Part shown: positions 46,264-58,345 of the stretch, in pieces
How positions within the stretch are numbered: position 1 is the first letter of the stretch
Layout of the letters: each line of letters starts with the position of its first letter
Assembly: GCA_963822985.1 (NCBI GenBank)
Contig: CAWGJU010000006.1
Location: 434,001-498,000, forward strand
DNA length: 64,000 nucleotides
From: Thermohalobaculum sp963822985
GTDB taxonomy: Bacteria; Pseudomonadota; Alphaproteobacteria; Rhodobacterales; Rhodobacteraceae
Direction: 5' to 3'
The notes under the pieces: generated by a model
Database searches by the model: none
What the model saw: only the letters and a program-made list of their open reading frames with translations
What the model was told of the DNA's origin: nothing
Made by a program: the position numbers and the translations under genes

Positions 46264-47242
46264 TCAGCCGCGCAGGCGCGGGTCGAGGGCGTCGCGCAGG
46301 CCGTCGCCCATGTAGTTGACGCTGAGCACGGTCAGCGAGATGGCGAGGCCCGGCCAGATGACGCGATCGGGCGTCAGCTGCATGAAGTCCTTGCCGTCGT
46401 AGAGCAGCCGCCCCCAGGTCGGGAAGTCGGGCGGGAAGCCGAGGCCGAGGAAGGAGAGCGGCGGACTCGGTGATGATCGCGTTGGCCAGCCCGAGCGTCG
46501 CCGAGACCATGATCGGCGAGAGCACGTTGGGAAAGATGTGCCGGCTGATGATGCGCCGCTCGCGCGTGCCGATGGATTGCGCGGCCAGCACGAATTCGCG
46601 CTCCTTGATGGCCAGCACGTCGCCCCGGACGATGCGGGCGGTGTTCATCCACGAGGTGATGCCGATGACGAAGACGATCAGGATGAAGATGCCCGGTCTC
46701 GGGTCCGAAGGCGCTGCGCAGCATGTCGCGGAACAGCAGGATGATGACCAGCAGCAGCGGCAGCAGCGGCAGCGCTAGGAACAGGTCCGTCAGCCGCATC
46801 AGCAGGCCGTCGAGCCAGCCGGAAATAGCCGGCGAGAACGCCGACCAGCGCGCCGAGGGCGAGCGCGAGCAGCATGGCGGTGACGCCGACGGCCAGGCTG
46901 ACCCGGCCGCCGGCCAGCACCTGGGCCAGCATGTCGCGGCCGAGATTGTCCGTCCCCATCGGGTGCTCCCAGCTGAGGCGTTCAGGTTGCGCGCCTTGTA
47001 GTCGAGGAAGGCCGGGTCGATGGTGTGGATCAAGGGGCCGAAGATCACGGCGAGCACGATGAAGAGGAAGACGCCCGTGCCGACCAGCGCGCCGGCATGC
47101 GTGCGGTAGGTGAGCCAGACATCCATCCACAGCGAGCGGTGCGGGCGGATCGGCTCCATCGCGCTCGGGTCCGGGGCGGGGCGGCGATCCCGCCGGCGGG
47201 GGTGGCGCCCTGGGGAGCGGTCATGGCGGGGCGGTCGGTCAT
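46264..47242 (-). CDS. dppC: Peptide/opine ABC transporter permease DppC, frameshifted
   Basis: The start is taken at the ATG at 47242 (TDRPAMTAPQGATPAGGIAA). The next part (MEPIRPHRSLWMDVWLTYRT) is in another frame. Conserved segments: WEHPMGTDNLGRDMLAQVLA, LRLTDLFLALPLLPLLLV, IVRGDVLAIKEREFVLAAQS and IISRHIFPNVLSPIMVSATL. The C terminus reads VNYMGDGLRDALDPRLRG. Five or six indels. Last gene of dppDFABC. Confidence 0.85.
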
Positions 47243-47398
47243 GGGTGGCCCCGGCGGCGGTTTTGGAGGCGGCGACGCACCCCCCTCCCCATCCCTCCCC
47301 GCCGAGGGGGGAGGGGGCCGCGCTGCGCCTGGCGGCGGCGGGCTCCCCATGCATGGGGAAGGGGCGCGGAACGGCTGGCGGTGGTCGGAATGGCCGGG

Positions 47399-48427
47399 TC
47401 AGTCATAGCGGATCCGGGGGTCGAGGATGCCGTAGAGCACGTCGGCGATCAGGTTGAAGAGCACGATCAGCACGGCGAAGATGAAGGTCAGCGTCTGCAC
47501 GAGCGGGATGTCGGCGGCCTCGATGCCGCCGATCAGCAGCGCGCCGAGGCCGTTCACCTTGAAGATCTGCTCGGTGATGATGGCGCCGCCGAAGATCTGC
47601 GGCATGCCGAGCGCGATGATCGTCACGACCGGGATCAGCGAGTTGCGCAGCACGTGCAGCAGCACGACGACGCGCTCGCTCAGGCCCTTGGCGCGGGCGG
47701 TGCGCACATAGTCCTGGTTCAGGTTGTCGAGCATGGACGCGCGCATGAAGCGGCTGATCTGCGCGGCGTTGGACAGCGCCAGCACCATGACCGGCATGAT
47801 CATCTGCTTGACCTGGTAGACGAAGCTGTCCCAGTCGGTCACCCGTAGCGTCGTGTCGTAGATCGAGGGCAGCCAGAAGGGCGAGTCGGTCGGGATCCAG
47901 CACCGAGAAGATGACGATGCAGCAGCAGGCCGGTGAAGAAGGTCGGCACCGAGAAGCCGACCATCGAGAAGAACGTGCCGGCCTGGTCGAACCAGGAATA
48001 CTGCTTGTAGGCCGAGATCACGCCGATCGGGATGGCGATCAGCGATGCCGACGACATAGGACATGCCGACGACCCAGAGCGTCTGCGGCATGCGCTCGAC
48101 GATCAGGTCGACGACGGGCGAGCGGGTCGACCACGAGACGACGCGCAGCCGGTCGGAGTTGCCGATCGTCCAGCCGGTCCACTCCTCGATGATGTTCAGC
48201 GGCTCGTTCACGAAGAACTGCTGCAGCCAGTAGAGATAGCGGATGTGGAAGGGCTCGCCGAGGCCGAGGCTCTGGCGGATCTGCTCGCGCACCTCGGGCG
48301 GGATGGTCAGCGGCAGGTTGGCGGTCGGGTCGCTCGGCGCGAGGTCGAGCAGCGCGAAGATGATGAAGGAGATCACCAGCAGCGTCGGGATCGCGAAGAT
48401 CAGCCTGCGGATCGTGTAGCGCAGCAT
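47399..48427 (-). CDS. dppB: Peptide/opine ABC transporter permease DppB, frameshifted
   Basis: About 340 codons from the ATG at 48427 (MLRYTIRRLIFAIPTLLVIS). A segment near 47900-48040 is out of frame (IAIPIGVISAYKQYSWFDQA, MVGFSVPTFFTGLLL), and the frame returns before QISRFMRASMLDNLNQDYVR, TARAKGLSERVVVLLHVLRN and GLGALLIGGIEAADIPLVQT. Typical DppB organisation with six helices. Confidence 0.87.
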   Translation of the reverse strand: MLRYTIRRLIFAIPTLLVISFIIFALLDLAPSDPTANLPLTIPPEVREQIRQSLGLGEPFHIRYLYWLQQFFVNEPLNIIEEWTGWTIGNSDRLRVVSWSTRSPVVDLIVERMPQTLWVVGMSYVVGIADRHPDRRDLGLQAVFLVRPGRHVLLDGRLLGADLLHRPAAASSSSRCWIPTDSPFWLPSIYDTTLRVTDWDSFVYQVKQMIMPVMVLALSNAAQISRFMRASMLDNLNQDYVRTARAKGLSERVVVLLHVLRNSLIPVVTIIALGMPQIFGGAIITEQIFKVNGLGALLIGGIEAADIPLVQTLTFIFAVLIVLFNLIADVLYGILDPRIRYD

Positions 48428-48498
48428 CCGCGGCCCCCCGGATGGCGTCTGCGGATGCGGGGCGGCCCGAAGGACGGCCGCCCCGCGCTTGGTCAGCG

Positions 48499-50233
48499 TC
48501 ACTGCGTCTTGACGCGGGTCCAGTCCTGGATGTTCCAGAGCTCGCTGTCCCAGTCGGACATCTTGACGCCGCCGAGCGTGTTCGCATGCGCCGAGACGCC
48601 GCCGCGGTGGACGAGCGGCTGGATGCGTGTAGGTCTGCACGAGCATGTCGTTCATCTTCTTGGCGATCTCGCCGCGCTTCTCGATGTCGGCGGTGTTCGC
48701 CATCTGCTTGGTCAGCGCGTCGTATTCGGGGTCGCAATAGCGCTGGATGTTGGTGCCCTGCCACTGGGTCGAGGGCCCCGGCATGGCGTCGCAGCGCCAG
48801 TCGGCCATGTAGGCCTCCGGGTCGACGCCGGCGAAGTTGTTGGTGTACATCTCGACGTCGGCATAGAACTTCTGGAAGGTGTCCGGGCTCGCCGGGTCGC
48901 CGCCGAAGAAGACGCTGGCCGAGACGTTGCGGAGTTCCGTCTCGATGCCGAGCTCGTCCCACCACTGCTTGATCAGCGCCTGGGTGCCCTGGCGCACCGA
49001 GTTGGTCGAGGTCTGGTAGAGCACGCGACAGCTTGACGCCGTCCTTCTCGCGGATGCCGTCGCCGTCCGAGTCGACCAGCCCGCCTCGTCGAGGAGCTTC
49101 TTCGCGCCCTCGATGTCCTGGGTCAGGCAGTCGTCATTGGCGGTCGATGCGTAGAGCGCCGGGCGCCGGCAGGACGTTGCAGGTCGCCTGGCCGCCGGCG
49201 CCGTAGCCGAGCCTCGGTGAGCAGGTTCGCGGTCGATGGCCATCGACATCGCCTTCAGCACGGCGGGATCGGTCAGGAAGGGGTGCGGGTTCTTGCCGTC
49301 CATGTAGACCGAGCGCTTGTCCGGCGGCAGCGAGGGGTCGGGGTTCGTCTGGTTCATGTGCAGGCGCTCGACCGAGGTGCCGAAGGCGATGACGATCTCG
49401 CCTTTGCCCGCGGCCTCCATCTGGGTCAGGATCTCGGGCTCGACCTGCAGGTTCCAGGCATAGTCGAACTCGCCCGTCTCGAGCACCGAGCGCGCCGCCG
49501 CCGCCGCGTCGCCGCCGCCCTTGAAGACGACGCTGCCGAAGGCCGGCTTGTCGGGCTCGCGATAGTTCGGGTTGGCCTCGTAGATGATGACGTCGTTCGG
49601 CCTTGAACTCCTTGACCGTGAAGGGGCCGGTGCCGACGGGGTGGAAGTTCTGCTCGGTGCATTCCGGCGCCTTGGCGCCCATGCAGTTCTCGAACTGCGC
49701 CTTCTGGATCAGCGGCAACTCGGCGCCGACGAGCGCCGTGTAGGGGAAGGGCTTGGGCTCGGTGAAGTTGATCTTGATCGTCTGGTCGTCGACCGCCTCG
49801 ACGCTCTCGACGCCCTCGAAATAGCGTGGCCTGGGCGCAGCCGCCCTCGGGATGCGTGCAGTACTGCCAGGTGAAGACGGCGTCCTCGGCCGTCACCGGC
49901 GTGCCGTCGGACCATTTGAGGTCGGGCTTGAGCTTCCAGGTGATCGATTTGAGGTCCTCGGCGACGCCGCCGTTCTCGACCGTCGGGATGTCCTGGACGA
50001 GGCGCGGGTAGATGTTGCCGGCCTCGTCGAAGCCGGCCAGCGGCTCGATGACCAGCGAGGAGGACTCGACCTCCTTGGTGCCGCCCGAAAGATAGGGGTT
50101 CTGCGTCGACGGCGCCTGCCAGTAGATGATGTTGAGCTGGCCGTCCGCGCCGCGCTCGGCCTGCTGCCGCCGTGGCGGCGAGCGCTGCGGCCGGAGGCCG
50201 TGGTCGTCCAGCAAGATGGTGAGATTTTCTCAT
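48499..50233 (-). CDS. dppA: Peptide/opine ABC transporter substrate-binding protein DppA, multiply frameshifted
   Basis: About 575 codons. The ATG at 50233 opens a signal peptide (KSHHLAGRPRPPAAALAATA) that shifts frame before LNIIYWQAPSTQNPYLSGGT. Family motifs: DLKWSDGTPVTAEDAVFTWQ, PVGTGPFTVKEFK, then GKNPHPFLTDPAVLKAMSMA. It ends WNIQDWTRVKTQ at 48499. At least seven indels. Cargo is probably a di- or oligopeptide or an opine-like compound, given the adjoining deacylase. Confidence 0.85.
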
Positions 50234-51296
50234 GCCGTTTCTTCTCCCTGTGGTGATTGCCTTGATCGCAGCCTGTCGCCGCGCGTCCGGATTTGTAAAG
50301 GCCTTCTCTCGTCCTCGCCTCCTTCAGACTGGGGAAATGGCAGGCGATCCGCCGGCCGGGCTCGATCTCGCGCCATGCCGGCACCTCGGCGGCGCAGCGC
50401 TCCTCGGCCCTGGGGCAGCGGGTGCGGAAGACGCAGCCCGAGGGCGGGTTGGCCGGGCTCGGCACGTCGCCCGTCAGGATGATGCGCTGGCGGCGTCGCC
50501 TCGACCTCGGGCTTGGGGATCGGCACGGCCGAGAGCAGCGCCTGCGTGTAGGGGTGGCGCGGGCTGTTGTAGAGCATGCTCGCGCGGCGCGAGCTCCATC
50601 ACCTTGCCGAGATACATCACCGCGACCCGGTCGCAGATGTGGCGCACCATCGACAGATCGTGGCTGATGAAGAGGTAGGTCAGGCCGAACTTTTCCTGCA
50701 GGTCCTCGAGCAGGTTGACGACCTGGGCCTGGATCGAGACGTCGAGCGCCGCGATCGGCTCGTCGGCGACGATGAAGTCGGGGTGCAGCGCCAGCGCGCG
50801 GGCGATGCCGATGCGCTGGCGCTGGCCGCCGGAGAACTCGTGCGGATAGCGGTTGGCGAAATCGGGGTTGAGGCCGACGGCGTCGAGCAGCTCGCGCACG
50901 CGGTCCTCGCGCTCGCGGCGGCGCGACGACGCCGTGCTCGACCAGCGGCTCGGCGATGATCGAGCCGACCGTCATGCGCGGGTTGAGGCTGGCCTGCGGG
51001 TCCTGGAAGATCATCTGCATGCGCGGCCGGGCATTGCGCAGCCGCTCGCCATGCAGGTCCGCGATGTCGTGGCCGTCGAAGAGGATGCGCCCCGCGGTGG
51101 CGTCGTAGAGGCGCAGGATGGTGCGCCCGGCGGTCGACTTGCCGCAGCCCGACTCGCCGACGAGGCCCAGCGTCTCGCCGCGGGCGATGTCGAAGCTGAT
51201 GCCGTCGACCGCCTTGACTGCTGCCGACCTGGCGGCGCAGCACGCCGCGATGGATGGGGAAGTGCTTGCTGCAGCTCCTCGACCTGCAGCAGCGCC

Positions 51297-51304
<8 letters not shown>
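50230..51304 (-). CDS. dppF: Peptide/opine ABC transporter ATPase DppF, frameshifted
   Basis: Start MPEALLQVEELQ (ATG at 51304) lies inside the end of dppD. Then KHFPIHRGVLRRQVG, Walker A LGLVGESGCGKSTAGRTILR, IFQDPQASLNPRMTVG, signature FSGGQRQRIGIARALALHP, and Walker B FIVADEPIAALDVSIQAQVV. The C-terminal OppC_C block is GCVFRTRCPRAEERCAAE. The exact end is uncertain: one frame stops at 50230, overlapping dppA by ATGA. Several indels. Confidence 0.82.
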
Positions 51305-52323
<1,019 letters not shown>

Positions 52324-52500
52324 GCTCCTCCGTTCGCAGGCGCAAAACGAAGCGTTAGCCGCGCCTGGGGAAAAGATCAACAGCAAGCTGGCTGCGCGAC
52401 AAGGAAATGCGCCGGGGTGCGGTGCGGCGCAGCATGCGACGCGCCAGTTGACCGCTGCGGGCGGGGCGGCGATGGTCCGGTCTTTGCCGCCGGAGGACGC
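52324..52500. promoter_or_regulatory. Divergent promoter region of dpp and the deacylase gene
   Basis: 177 bp between the two divergent start codons. No clear -35/-10 pair was recognised, but both promoters must lie here. Confidence 0.35.
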
Positions 52501-53666
52501 ATGGCCGAGTACACCCCCCGCGAGATGCTGGCGAGCTGGTCGCCTTCCCGACGGTCTCGCGCGCCTCGAACCTGCCGCTGATCGACTTCGTCGAGGACTA
52601 TCTGCGGGGGCACGGGGTCGAGTGCCACCGGGTGCCGGACGACGAGGGCAAGAAGGCCAACCTCTATGCGCTGGTCGGCCCGGCCGAGCCGGGCGGCGTC
52701 GTGCTCTCGGCGCATACGGACGTGGTGCCGGTCGACGGGCAGGACTGGTCGACGGACCCGTTCAGCCTGACCGAGCGGGACGGCCGGCTCTATGGCCGCG
52801 GCACCTGCGACATGAAGGGCTTTGCGGCGGTCGCGCTGGCGGCGGTGCCGGCGGCGCTGAAGGCCGGGCTGAAGCGGCCGATCCAGCTGGCGCTGTCCTA
52901 TGACGAGGAGGTCGGCATGTGGGGCGCCAAGCGCCTGGTGCCGGCGATGGCCGGCGGGCATGCCGCCGGCCGCGGGCGTCGTCGTCGGCGAGCCGACGGA
53001 GATGCAGGTCGTCACCGGCCACAAGGGCGGGCTGATGCTCTACACGCATGTGCGCGGCTTCGAGGTGCATTCCAGCATCGTGCACACCGGCGTCTCGGCG
53101 GTGATGACGGCGGCGCGGCTGGTCACCTGGCTCGAGGACCAGATGGAGGCGAACAGGCAGGCCGCCGAGCCAGGGTCCAACCGGCGACCCGCTCTACGAC
53201 CCGCCCTACACGACGCTGCATGTCGGGCTGATCGAGGGCGGCACGGCGCGCAACATCGTGGCGCGCGACTGCACCTTCTCGACCGACATCCGCATGTTGC
53301 CGAGCGAGAACTCGGCCGACTGGCTGGCGCGCTACAAGGCCAAGGTCGCCGAGGTCGAGGCCGCGATGAAGGCGGTCCGCCCCGAGGCCGGCATCGAGAT
53401 CGAGGTGCGCGCCGACCTGCCGGGCTGCCGGCCCGAGCCGGACGGCGCGGCCGAGGGGCTGTGCCGGCAGCTGACGGGCGACAACGGCGCAGCACGCCGT
53501 CAGCTATGGCACCGAGGCGGGCTTGTTCCAGGACGGCGGCTATTCGGCCTGCGTCTGCGGGCCGGGCTCGATCGCCCAGGCGCACCAGCCGGACGAGTTC
53601 ATCGAGATCGGCCAGCTCGACGCCGGGGCGGCTTTCATGGACCGGCTGATCGCCCGGCTGTCCTAA
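52501..53666 (+). CDS. M20 metallopeptidase, acetylornithine deacetylase-like (ArgE), frameshifted
   Basis: About 388 codons from the ATG at 52501. Metal ligands of the M20 family are seen: VLSAHTDVVPVDGQ (His), GRGTCDMKGFAAVAL (Asp), LSYDEEVGMWGAKRL (Glu-Glu) and QAHQPDEFIEIGQ (His). The dimerisation domain starts GHKGGLMLYTHVRGFEVHSS. Frame changes lie near 52535, 52970, 53175 and 53490. Divergent from dppDFABC, so it may hydrolyse an imported N-acyl amino acid or opine. Confidence 0.85.
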
Positions 53667-53799
53667 CCGGGCCGCATAGGCACTGGCCCCATAGAGGTGA
53701 TTGAACGAAACCGCTGCGCGGTAGGGCTCCTTCGCGGTTGGCGCTCCTGATTGGAAGCTCTGGGTTGCTGCAACCCGCTTCCAGACAGGAGATTTTCCG

Positions 53800-54191
53800 A
53801 TGGCCGAGATCAGCTCGCTGCGCCGGCGCATGCTCGAGGACATGACCGTCCGCAACCTCTCACCGGCAACGCAGCGATCCTACGTGCACGCGGTTTCGAA
53901 GTTCAGCCGGTTCTTTGGCCAATCTCCGGACCGCCTGACGCTCGAGGACGTGCGGACCTTCCAAGTGCATCTCGCCTCGAAGAGCGTGGCGTGGGCGAGC
54001 CTGAACCAGACAGTCGCGGCTTCTACGGCGTGACGCTCGGGATGGCGGAGGTCCCCGAGCGGATCGCCTACGCCCGCGAGCCGCGCCGCCTTCCCGTGGT
54101 GCTCGGCGCCGACGAGGTGGTGCGGTTTCTCGAGGCGGTGCCGAGCCTGAAGGCGCGGGCGGCGCTGATGGCCGCCTACGCCGCCGGCTGA
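53800..54191 (+). pseudogene. Tyrosine-recombinase (site-specific integrase) N-terminal fragment
   Basis: MAEISSLRRRMLEDMTVRNL, SPATQRSYVHAVSKFSRFFG and PDRLTLEDVRTFQVHLASK are the core-binding domain. After a shift near 54020, GVTLGMAEVPERIAYAREPR and EAVPSLKARAALMAAYAAG lead up to the catalytic domain, which is missing. The sequence is cut exactly at AYAAG by an IS21-type end. Confidence 0.75.
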
Positions 54192-55365
54192 GAACGGCGG
54201 TGCAAAAGTCGGCCACGGTAGCGGCGGGATAATCCTGCGGCGGGCGGCGTAAAGGTCGGCCACGTTTGCCCTCTCTGGCGGCAGGGAGGGCGGGGGCATT
54301 TTCACCGTGGAGCTGTATCGGAAGGTGCGCCACGCCTACTTCAGGCGGGGTCTGAGCAAGCGGGCGAGCGCGCGCCACTTCGGGATCTCGCGCGACAGCG
54401 TGGACAAGATGATCGTCTATTCGGCGCCGCCGGGGTATCGACGGACGGCGCCGATCAAGCGGCCGAAGCTGGACGGGTTCACCGAGATCATCGACCAGTG
54501 GCTGCTCGAGGACGCGGACCGCCCTCGCAAGCAGCGCCACACGGCGAAGCGGGTCCTTGACCGACTTCGGGAAGAGCATGGGTTCACCGGCGGCTACACG
54601 ATCGTGAAGTCGTATCTGCGCGAGCACCAGCGGCGCGGCCGGGAGATGTTCGTGCCGCTGCACCACGCGCCCGGGCATGCCCAGGCGGACTTCGGCGAAG
54701 TCGCTGGTGGTGATCGGCGGGGTCGAGCAGAAGGCGCACTGCTTTGTGCTCGACCTGCCGCACAGCGATGCCTGTTACGTGCGGGCCTACCCGGCGGCGA
54801 CCGCCGAGGCATGGGCCGATGGCCATGTCCATGCCTTCGCCTTCTTCGGGCGGGTGCCGCTGTCGGTGCTCTACGATAACGACCGCTGCCTGGTGGCGCG
54901 CATCCTGCCTGACGGGACGCGCAAGCGGGCGACGCTGTTCAGCGGGTTGCTGTCGCACTACGTGATTGAGGACCGCTACGGCCGGCCGGGCAAGGGGAAC
55001 GACAAGGGCAGCGTCGAAGGGATCGTCGGCTGGTCGCGGCGGAACTTCATGGTGCCGCTGCCGCGCTTTGCGACCTGGGACGACTTCAACGCCTGGTTGG
55101 AGGAGCAGTGCCGCAAGCGGCAGGCGGAGATCCTGCGCGGCCACAGCGAGACAATCGGCGAGCGGCTCGAGCGCGATCTCGAGGCGATGGCGCCGTTGCC
55201 GGCAGCGCCGTTCGAGGCCTGCGATCAGGCGACGGGCCGGGTGAGCTCGCAGGCGCTGGTGCGCTATAGGACCAATGACTACTCGGTGCCCGTCGCCTAT
55301 GGTCACCGCGACGTCTGGATCAGGGCCTATGTCGACCGGGTCATCATTGGCTGCGGCGGCGAGGG
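54190..55365 (+). mobile_element. Second IS21-family element, 3' truncated
   Basis: The left end has two copies of the subterminal motif AAAGTCGGCCAC / AAAGGTCGGCCAC (54203-54265), followed by istA. The element is cut at about 55365 by IS701 sequence of the opposite orientation. istB and the right end are lacking. Confidence 0.72.
54307..55365 (+). pseudogene. istA: IstA transposase of the second IS21, C-terminally truncated
   Basis: The GTG at 54307 starts VELYRKVRHAYFRRGLSKRA. HTH ARHFGISRDSVDKMIVYS, then HHAPGHAQADFGE with the first DDE Asp, a one-base shift at about 54703, YDNDRCLVARILPDGT with the second Asp, and KGSVEGIVGWSRRNFMVPLP with the Glu. It ends in YVDRVIIGCGGE, where IS701 begins. 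About 140 residues are missing, and this family differs from the IS21 at 22987-25575. Confidence 0.82.
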
Positions 55366-56290
55366 GGGCCGGGCGCACGCGTACGGCCGCAAAGCGCGAG
55401 CAGAGCTCCTCGGCCACGCCCGCACGCCAGTGCACGGACCGCCATATCTCGTCGGGCAGCCGCGCGGCCAGCGTGCGCAGCTGGACGACGTCGGCGTTGT
55501 CACGACCCCGACGCAGCCGGGTCGCTCGCCTTCCCCGGCCGGACCAGGCTGGAACCTCCGGCTTCGTTCCTGGCGGCCAGACGACGATATTGCCAAGGAC
55601 ACCCACGACGTAGTCCAGGCCGAGCTCGGCGATTGCATCGCGGAACGCGCTGTTGTTGCCGTAACCCGCGTCGGCCAGGACGACACCCGGCGGCACACCT
55701 TCCTCCCGTGCCGCGCGGATCTGCGCCAGCGCGATCTCCGGCTTGGTGGCGAACGCAACCTCGGGCGGCACCTTGGCCGACGCACGGCGTGCGGGGTCGT
55801 TCGCCCACGCTTCCGGCAGGTACAGCTGCCAGGCGATCGGCAGCGACGCCTCGGCGCTCGCCACCGAGAGCGAGACCGCGACCTGGCAATTGTCCTGCTT
55901 GCCGAGCTCGCCGCAGTATTGCCGGGCGATCCCGACGGAATGAGGTCCCTTCTTCGGAAACCCGGTGTCGTCGAGGATCCAGGCCGTCACCGGGCTTCTG
56001 GCCGTCATCCCCGGCAGCACCGCCTCTCGGACGGCCCGCAGCAGAGCCCTATCGTCCCAAGGTGACTGCCCCACGAAATGCAGCAGCGACTGATGCTCGG
56101 CCGCCGTCCGCTCCGGCCGAAGCCGGGCTGCCATCGGCTCCACCGACTTGCGCTCGCCTGGCAGCAGCAGGCCGACGCAGTACCGCCGGAACGGCTCCAC
56201 CCGATCCTGGTGCCCGAGACACCGCGCAAGAACCTCGACATACGCCGAGAACCGCGCGTCACTGCCTTCGTTGCTCCATTGAAGATCCAT
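55366..56290 (-). pseudogene. IS701-family transposase, C-terminally truncated
   Basis: The ATG at 56290 opens DLQWSNEGSDARFSAYVEVL. Family blocks: LHFVGQSPWDDRALLRAVRE, WILDDTGFPKKGPHSVGIAR with DDE Asp, NCQVAVSLSVASAEASLPIA, VVLADAGYGNNSAFRDAIAE. The frame ends in WRAGVAEELCSRFAAVRV at the junction with istA, so about the last third with the catalytic Glu is gone. Confidence 0.82.
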
Positions 56291-56390
56291 CGCTGCCCCT
56301 GATCCAGCTTGAATCTTCAATCATACCCCAGCATCTTGGGGTCCGCATCGTTTTCTCCGCAGATTTTGTGACTTAGTAAGATTAGGCGTC

Positions 56391-57484
56391 GGATCCGAGA
56401 TCGTGACGGTTCCGGCGGCGTTCTTGTTGTTGCCCGAGATGACGATGGTCCGGTCCGCGAACAGAAGCTGCTCGATGTTCTTCAGCAGAATCCAGATCCT
56501 CGGTCAGCGCGCCGCGGCTCGCAAGCTGCACCCCGTCGACGATGGCGCCAACCGTGCCGGTGTCGCGGTCGAGGACCGAGATGAACCCGTCGCCGTTCAC
56601 GTCATAGGCGACCTGCGGCACGTCCTCGAAGGGGTCGAGGAAATCGCCGTCGCCGTTCAGGTCGATGAACTCGCCGCGGCCCTCGATGTCGTATTCGGCG
56701 TGGGTGCCCTGGAAGAACGCCGTGTCGATATTGTTGTCGGGCGTTGTGTCGTACTTGATCTCGCGCACGATGCTCATGTCGCCGGGATTGATCGTCCGGT
56801 CGAGCAGGAGCGAGGTCAGCGACCGTGGGACTAGTGAAGTTCGGGTTGCCATTCGCGTCGACGTAGTAGACCTTGCCCGCATTCGGGCCGGCGGCGAGGA
56901 TCGAGCTGTTGCGCGACTCGGCCGAGTATTCGACGCCGTCCACGATGATGCTGATCCGCACGTTCAGCCAAGCGTCGCCGTCGATGATGTCGTATCCGCC
57001 GCGGCCGTAGAGCGTGTCGCTTCCGTCGCCGCCCATCAGGATGTTGCCGTCGCGATATTGCTGGACCTGCTGACCGCCATGCGAGCCGAACAGCGTGACC
57101 CGGGCGCCGTCGAACCATTCCTGAAGGCCGTCGATCCGATCGATCCCCTCCTGGGTCAGGATGTGGTCGGTGAAGAGCTCCGTCGGCACCGAGTCCGGCG
57201 CGGAGGACCCGCCGTTCAGTGGCCGCGGTCGTCGCCATTCAGGATGTCGTCGTACTTCCAGCCCGACAGAGCTTCGATCTGGTCGAAGCGGTCGCGCAGG
57301 ATGTCGGCGGTGATGGTCGTGAACATGCGGATCTGAAGATCGTGGTTCGCTCCGACGACGTCGTACTTGGCGATCGCCCAGTCGAAGCCGAACATTCCCT
57401 CGAAGCGCTGGATGCCGGGTCCGGAGAGCGCGATGTCGTCGCCCGACTCCAGATCATAGTCCTGGTCGTTGCCCTGACCCCAGG
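56391..57484 (-). pseudogene. Fragment of an RTX-type calcium-binding secreted protein
   Basis: Both ends are missing. One part reads LESGDDIALSGPGIQRFEGM and ADILRDRFDQIEALSGWKYD. The next has the RTX-like glycine/aspartate repeat ILMGGDGSDTLYGRGGYDII and RISIIVDGVEYSAES. The third is DGDFLDPFEDVPQVAYDVNG and LDRDTGTVGAIVDGVQLASR. Frame changes near 57220, 56830 and 56495. Possibly the C-terminal half of a type I-secreted RTX heme peroxidase, but that identity is uncertain. Confidence 0.55.
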
Positions 57485-57557
57485 CAGACGTCGTGGCCGA
57501 TCATGGCGGCTCCGGTCGCACAGAGCAAGTCTCAGTCGAAGTACATGTCGGAGATGG

Positions 57558-57595
57558 GTGAGTTGTCCGCCTTCGTAGCGCGTGAGTTGTCCGCC
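57558..57595 (+). repeat. Direct repeat GTGAGTTGTCCGCC, two copies 24 bp apart
   Basis: Copies at 57558-57571 and 57582-57595, just upstream of the ISNCY gene. Probably part of the left end of that element. Confidence 0.6.
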
Positions 57596-57623
57596 AGGTT
57601 CGCCTCCTGTTCGGGAGGGGGCG

Positions 57624-57848
57624 ATGCGGCGGACAAGCGCGTTATGGGAGGTCTTCGTGCTCAGGTTCGAAGAAGCGATGGAGCGCTACCGCAAGCGGCG
57701 GCTGACGGCCGAGGATGCGGGCGAGCTGCTCGGCATGTCGGGCCGGCACTTCCGCCGGCTGCTGGTGCGCCATGACGAGGAAGGTGCCGAGGGGCTGCGC
57801 GACCGGCGGCTCGGCAAGCCGTCGCCGCGGCGAGCGCCGGCGGCCGCA
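57624..57848 (+). pseudogene. ISNCY-type transposase, N-terminal part
   Basis: The ATG at 57624 follows a GGGAGGGGG ribosome-binding site. The HTH region is RFEEAMERYRKRRLTAEDAG, ELLGMSGRHFRRLLVRHDEE and AEGLRDRRLGKPSPRRAP. It then leaves the family. The next about 130 bp (57850-57985) have an open minus-strand frame (AERIFAAAPALLTVGTEDE) that I cannot assign. Confidence 0.65.
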
Positions 57849-57989
57849 CGAGGTCGAGCCGCTCGCCGAGGAACTCGACGCGCTGCTGCGACCAGGTCTG
57901 CTTCTCGTCCTCAGTCCCGACCGTTAGCAGCGCAGGCGCCGCTGCGAAGATCCGTTCGGCGCGGCGGGCGACCTCCTGCCATCTCGGCC

Positions 57990-58325
57990 GCGACGCCGCC
58001 CGCGGCGTGCAGCTGCGCCACGATCACGGCAGCTGCTTCATGGCCGAGGATTTCCAGACGCAGATCAGGGCCTGGGGCCATGGCGCCGAGCTTCGCCTTC
58101 GTCGGCCAGCCCAAGACCAACGGCGTCATCGAGCGGTTCTTCCGGACCCTGAAGGAGCAGGTCGTCCACGGCCGCGCCTTCCAGACCCTCGACGAGGTCC
58201 GCGCCGCCGTGCGCGCCTTCATCGCCCGATACAATGCCGAGTGGCTGATCGAGAAGAACGGATACCTCAGCCCCAACGCCCTGCGTAACCAGTACGACCT
58301 TGCGACCATGACCATGGCCGCGTAA
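57990..58325 (+). pseudogene. IS3-like OrfB (integrase core), C-terminal part
   Basis: LRHDHGSCFMAEDFQTQIRA, then after one shift near 58078 PSFAFVGQPKTNGVIERFFR and TLKEQVVHGRAFQTLDEV. The second Asp and the Glu of the DDE site are present. It ends YDLATMTMAA at 58325. The N-terminal half is missing. Adjoins the ISNCY fragment and a dctP fragment. Confidence 0.72.
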
Positions 58326-58345
58326 CCCAACCGAGTGTCCAAGGA

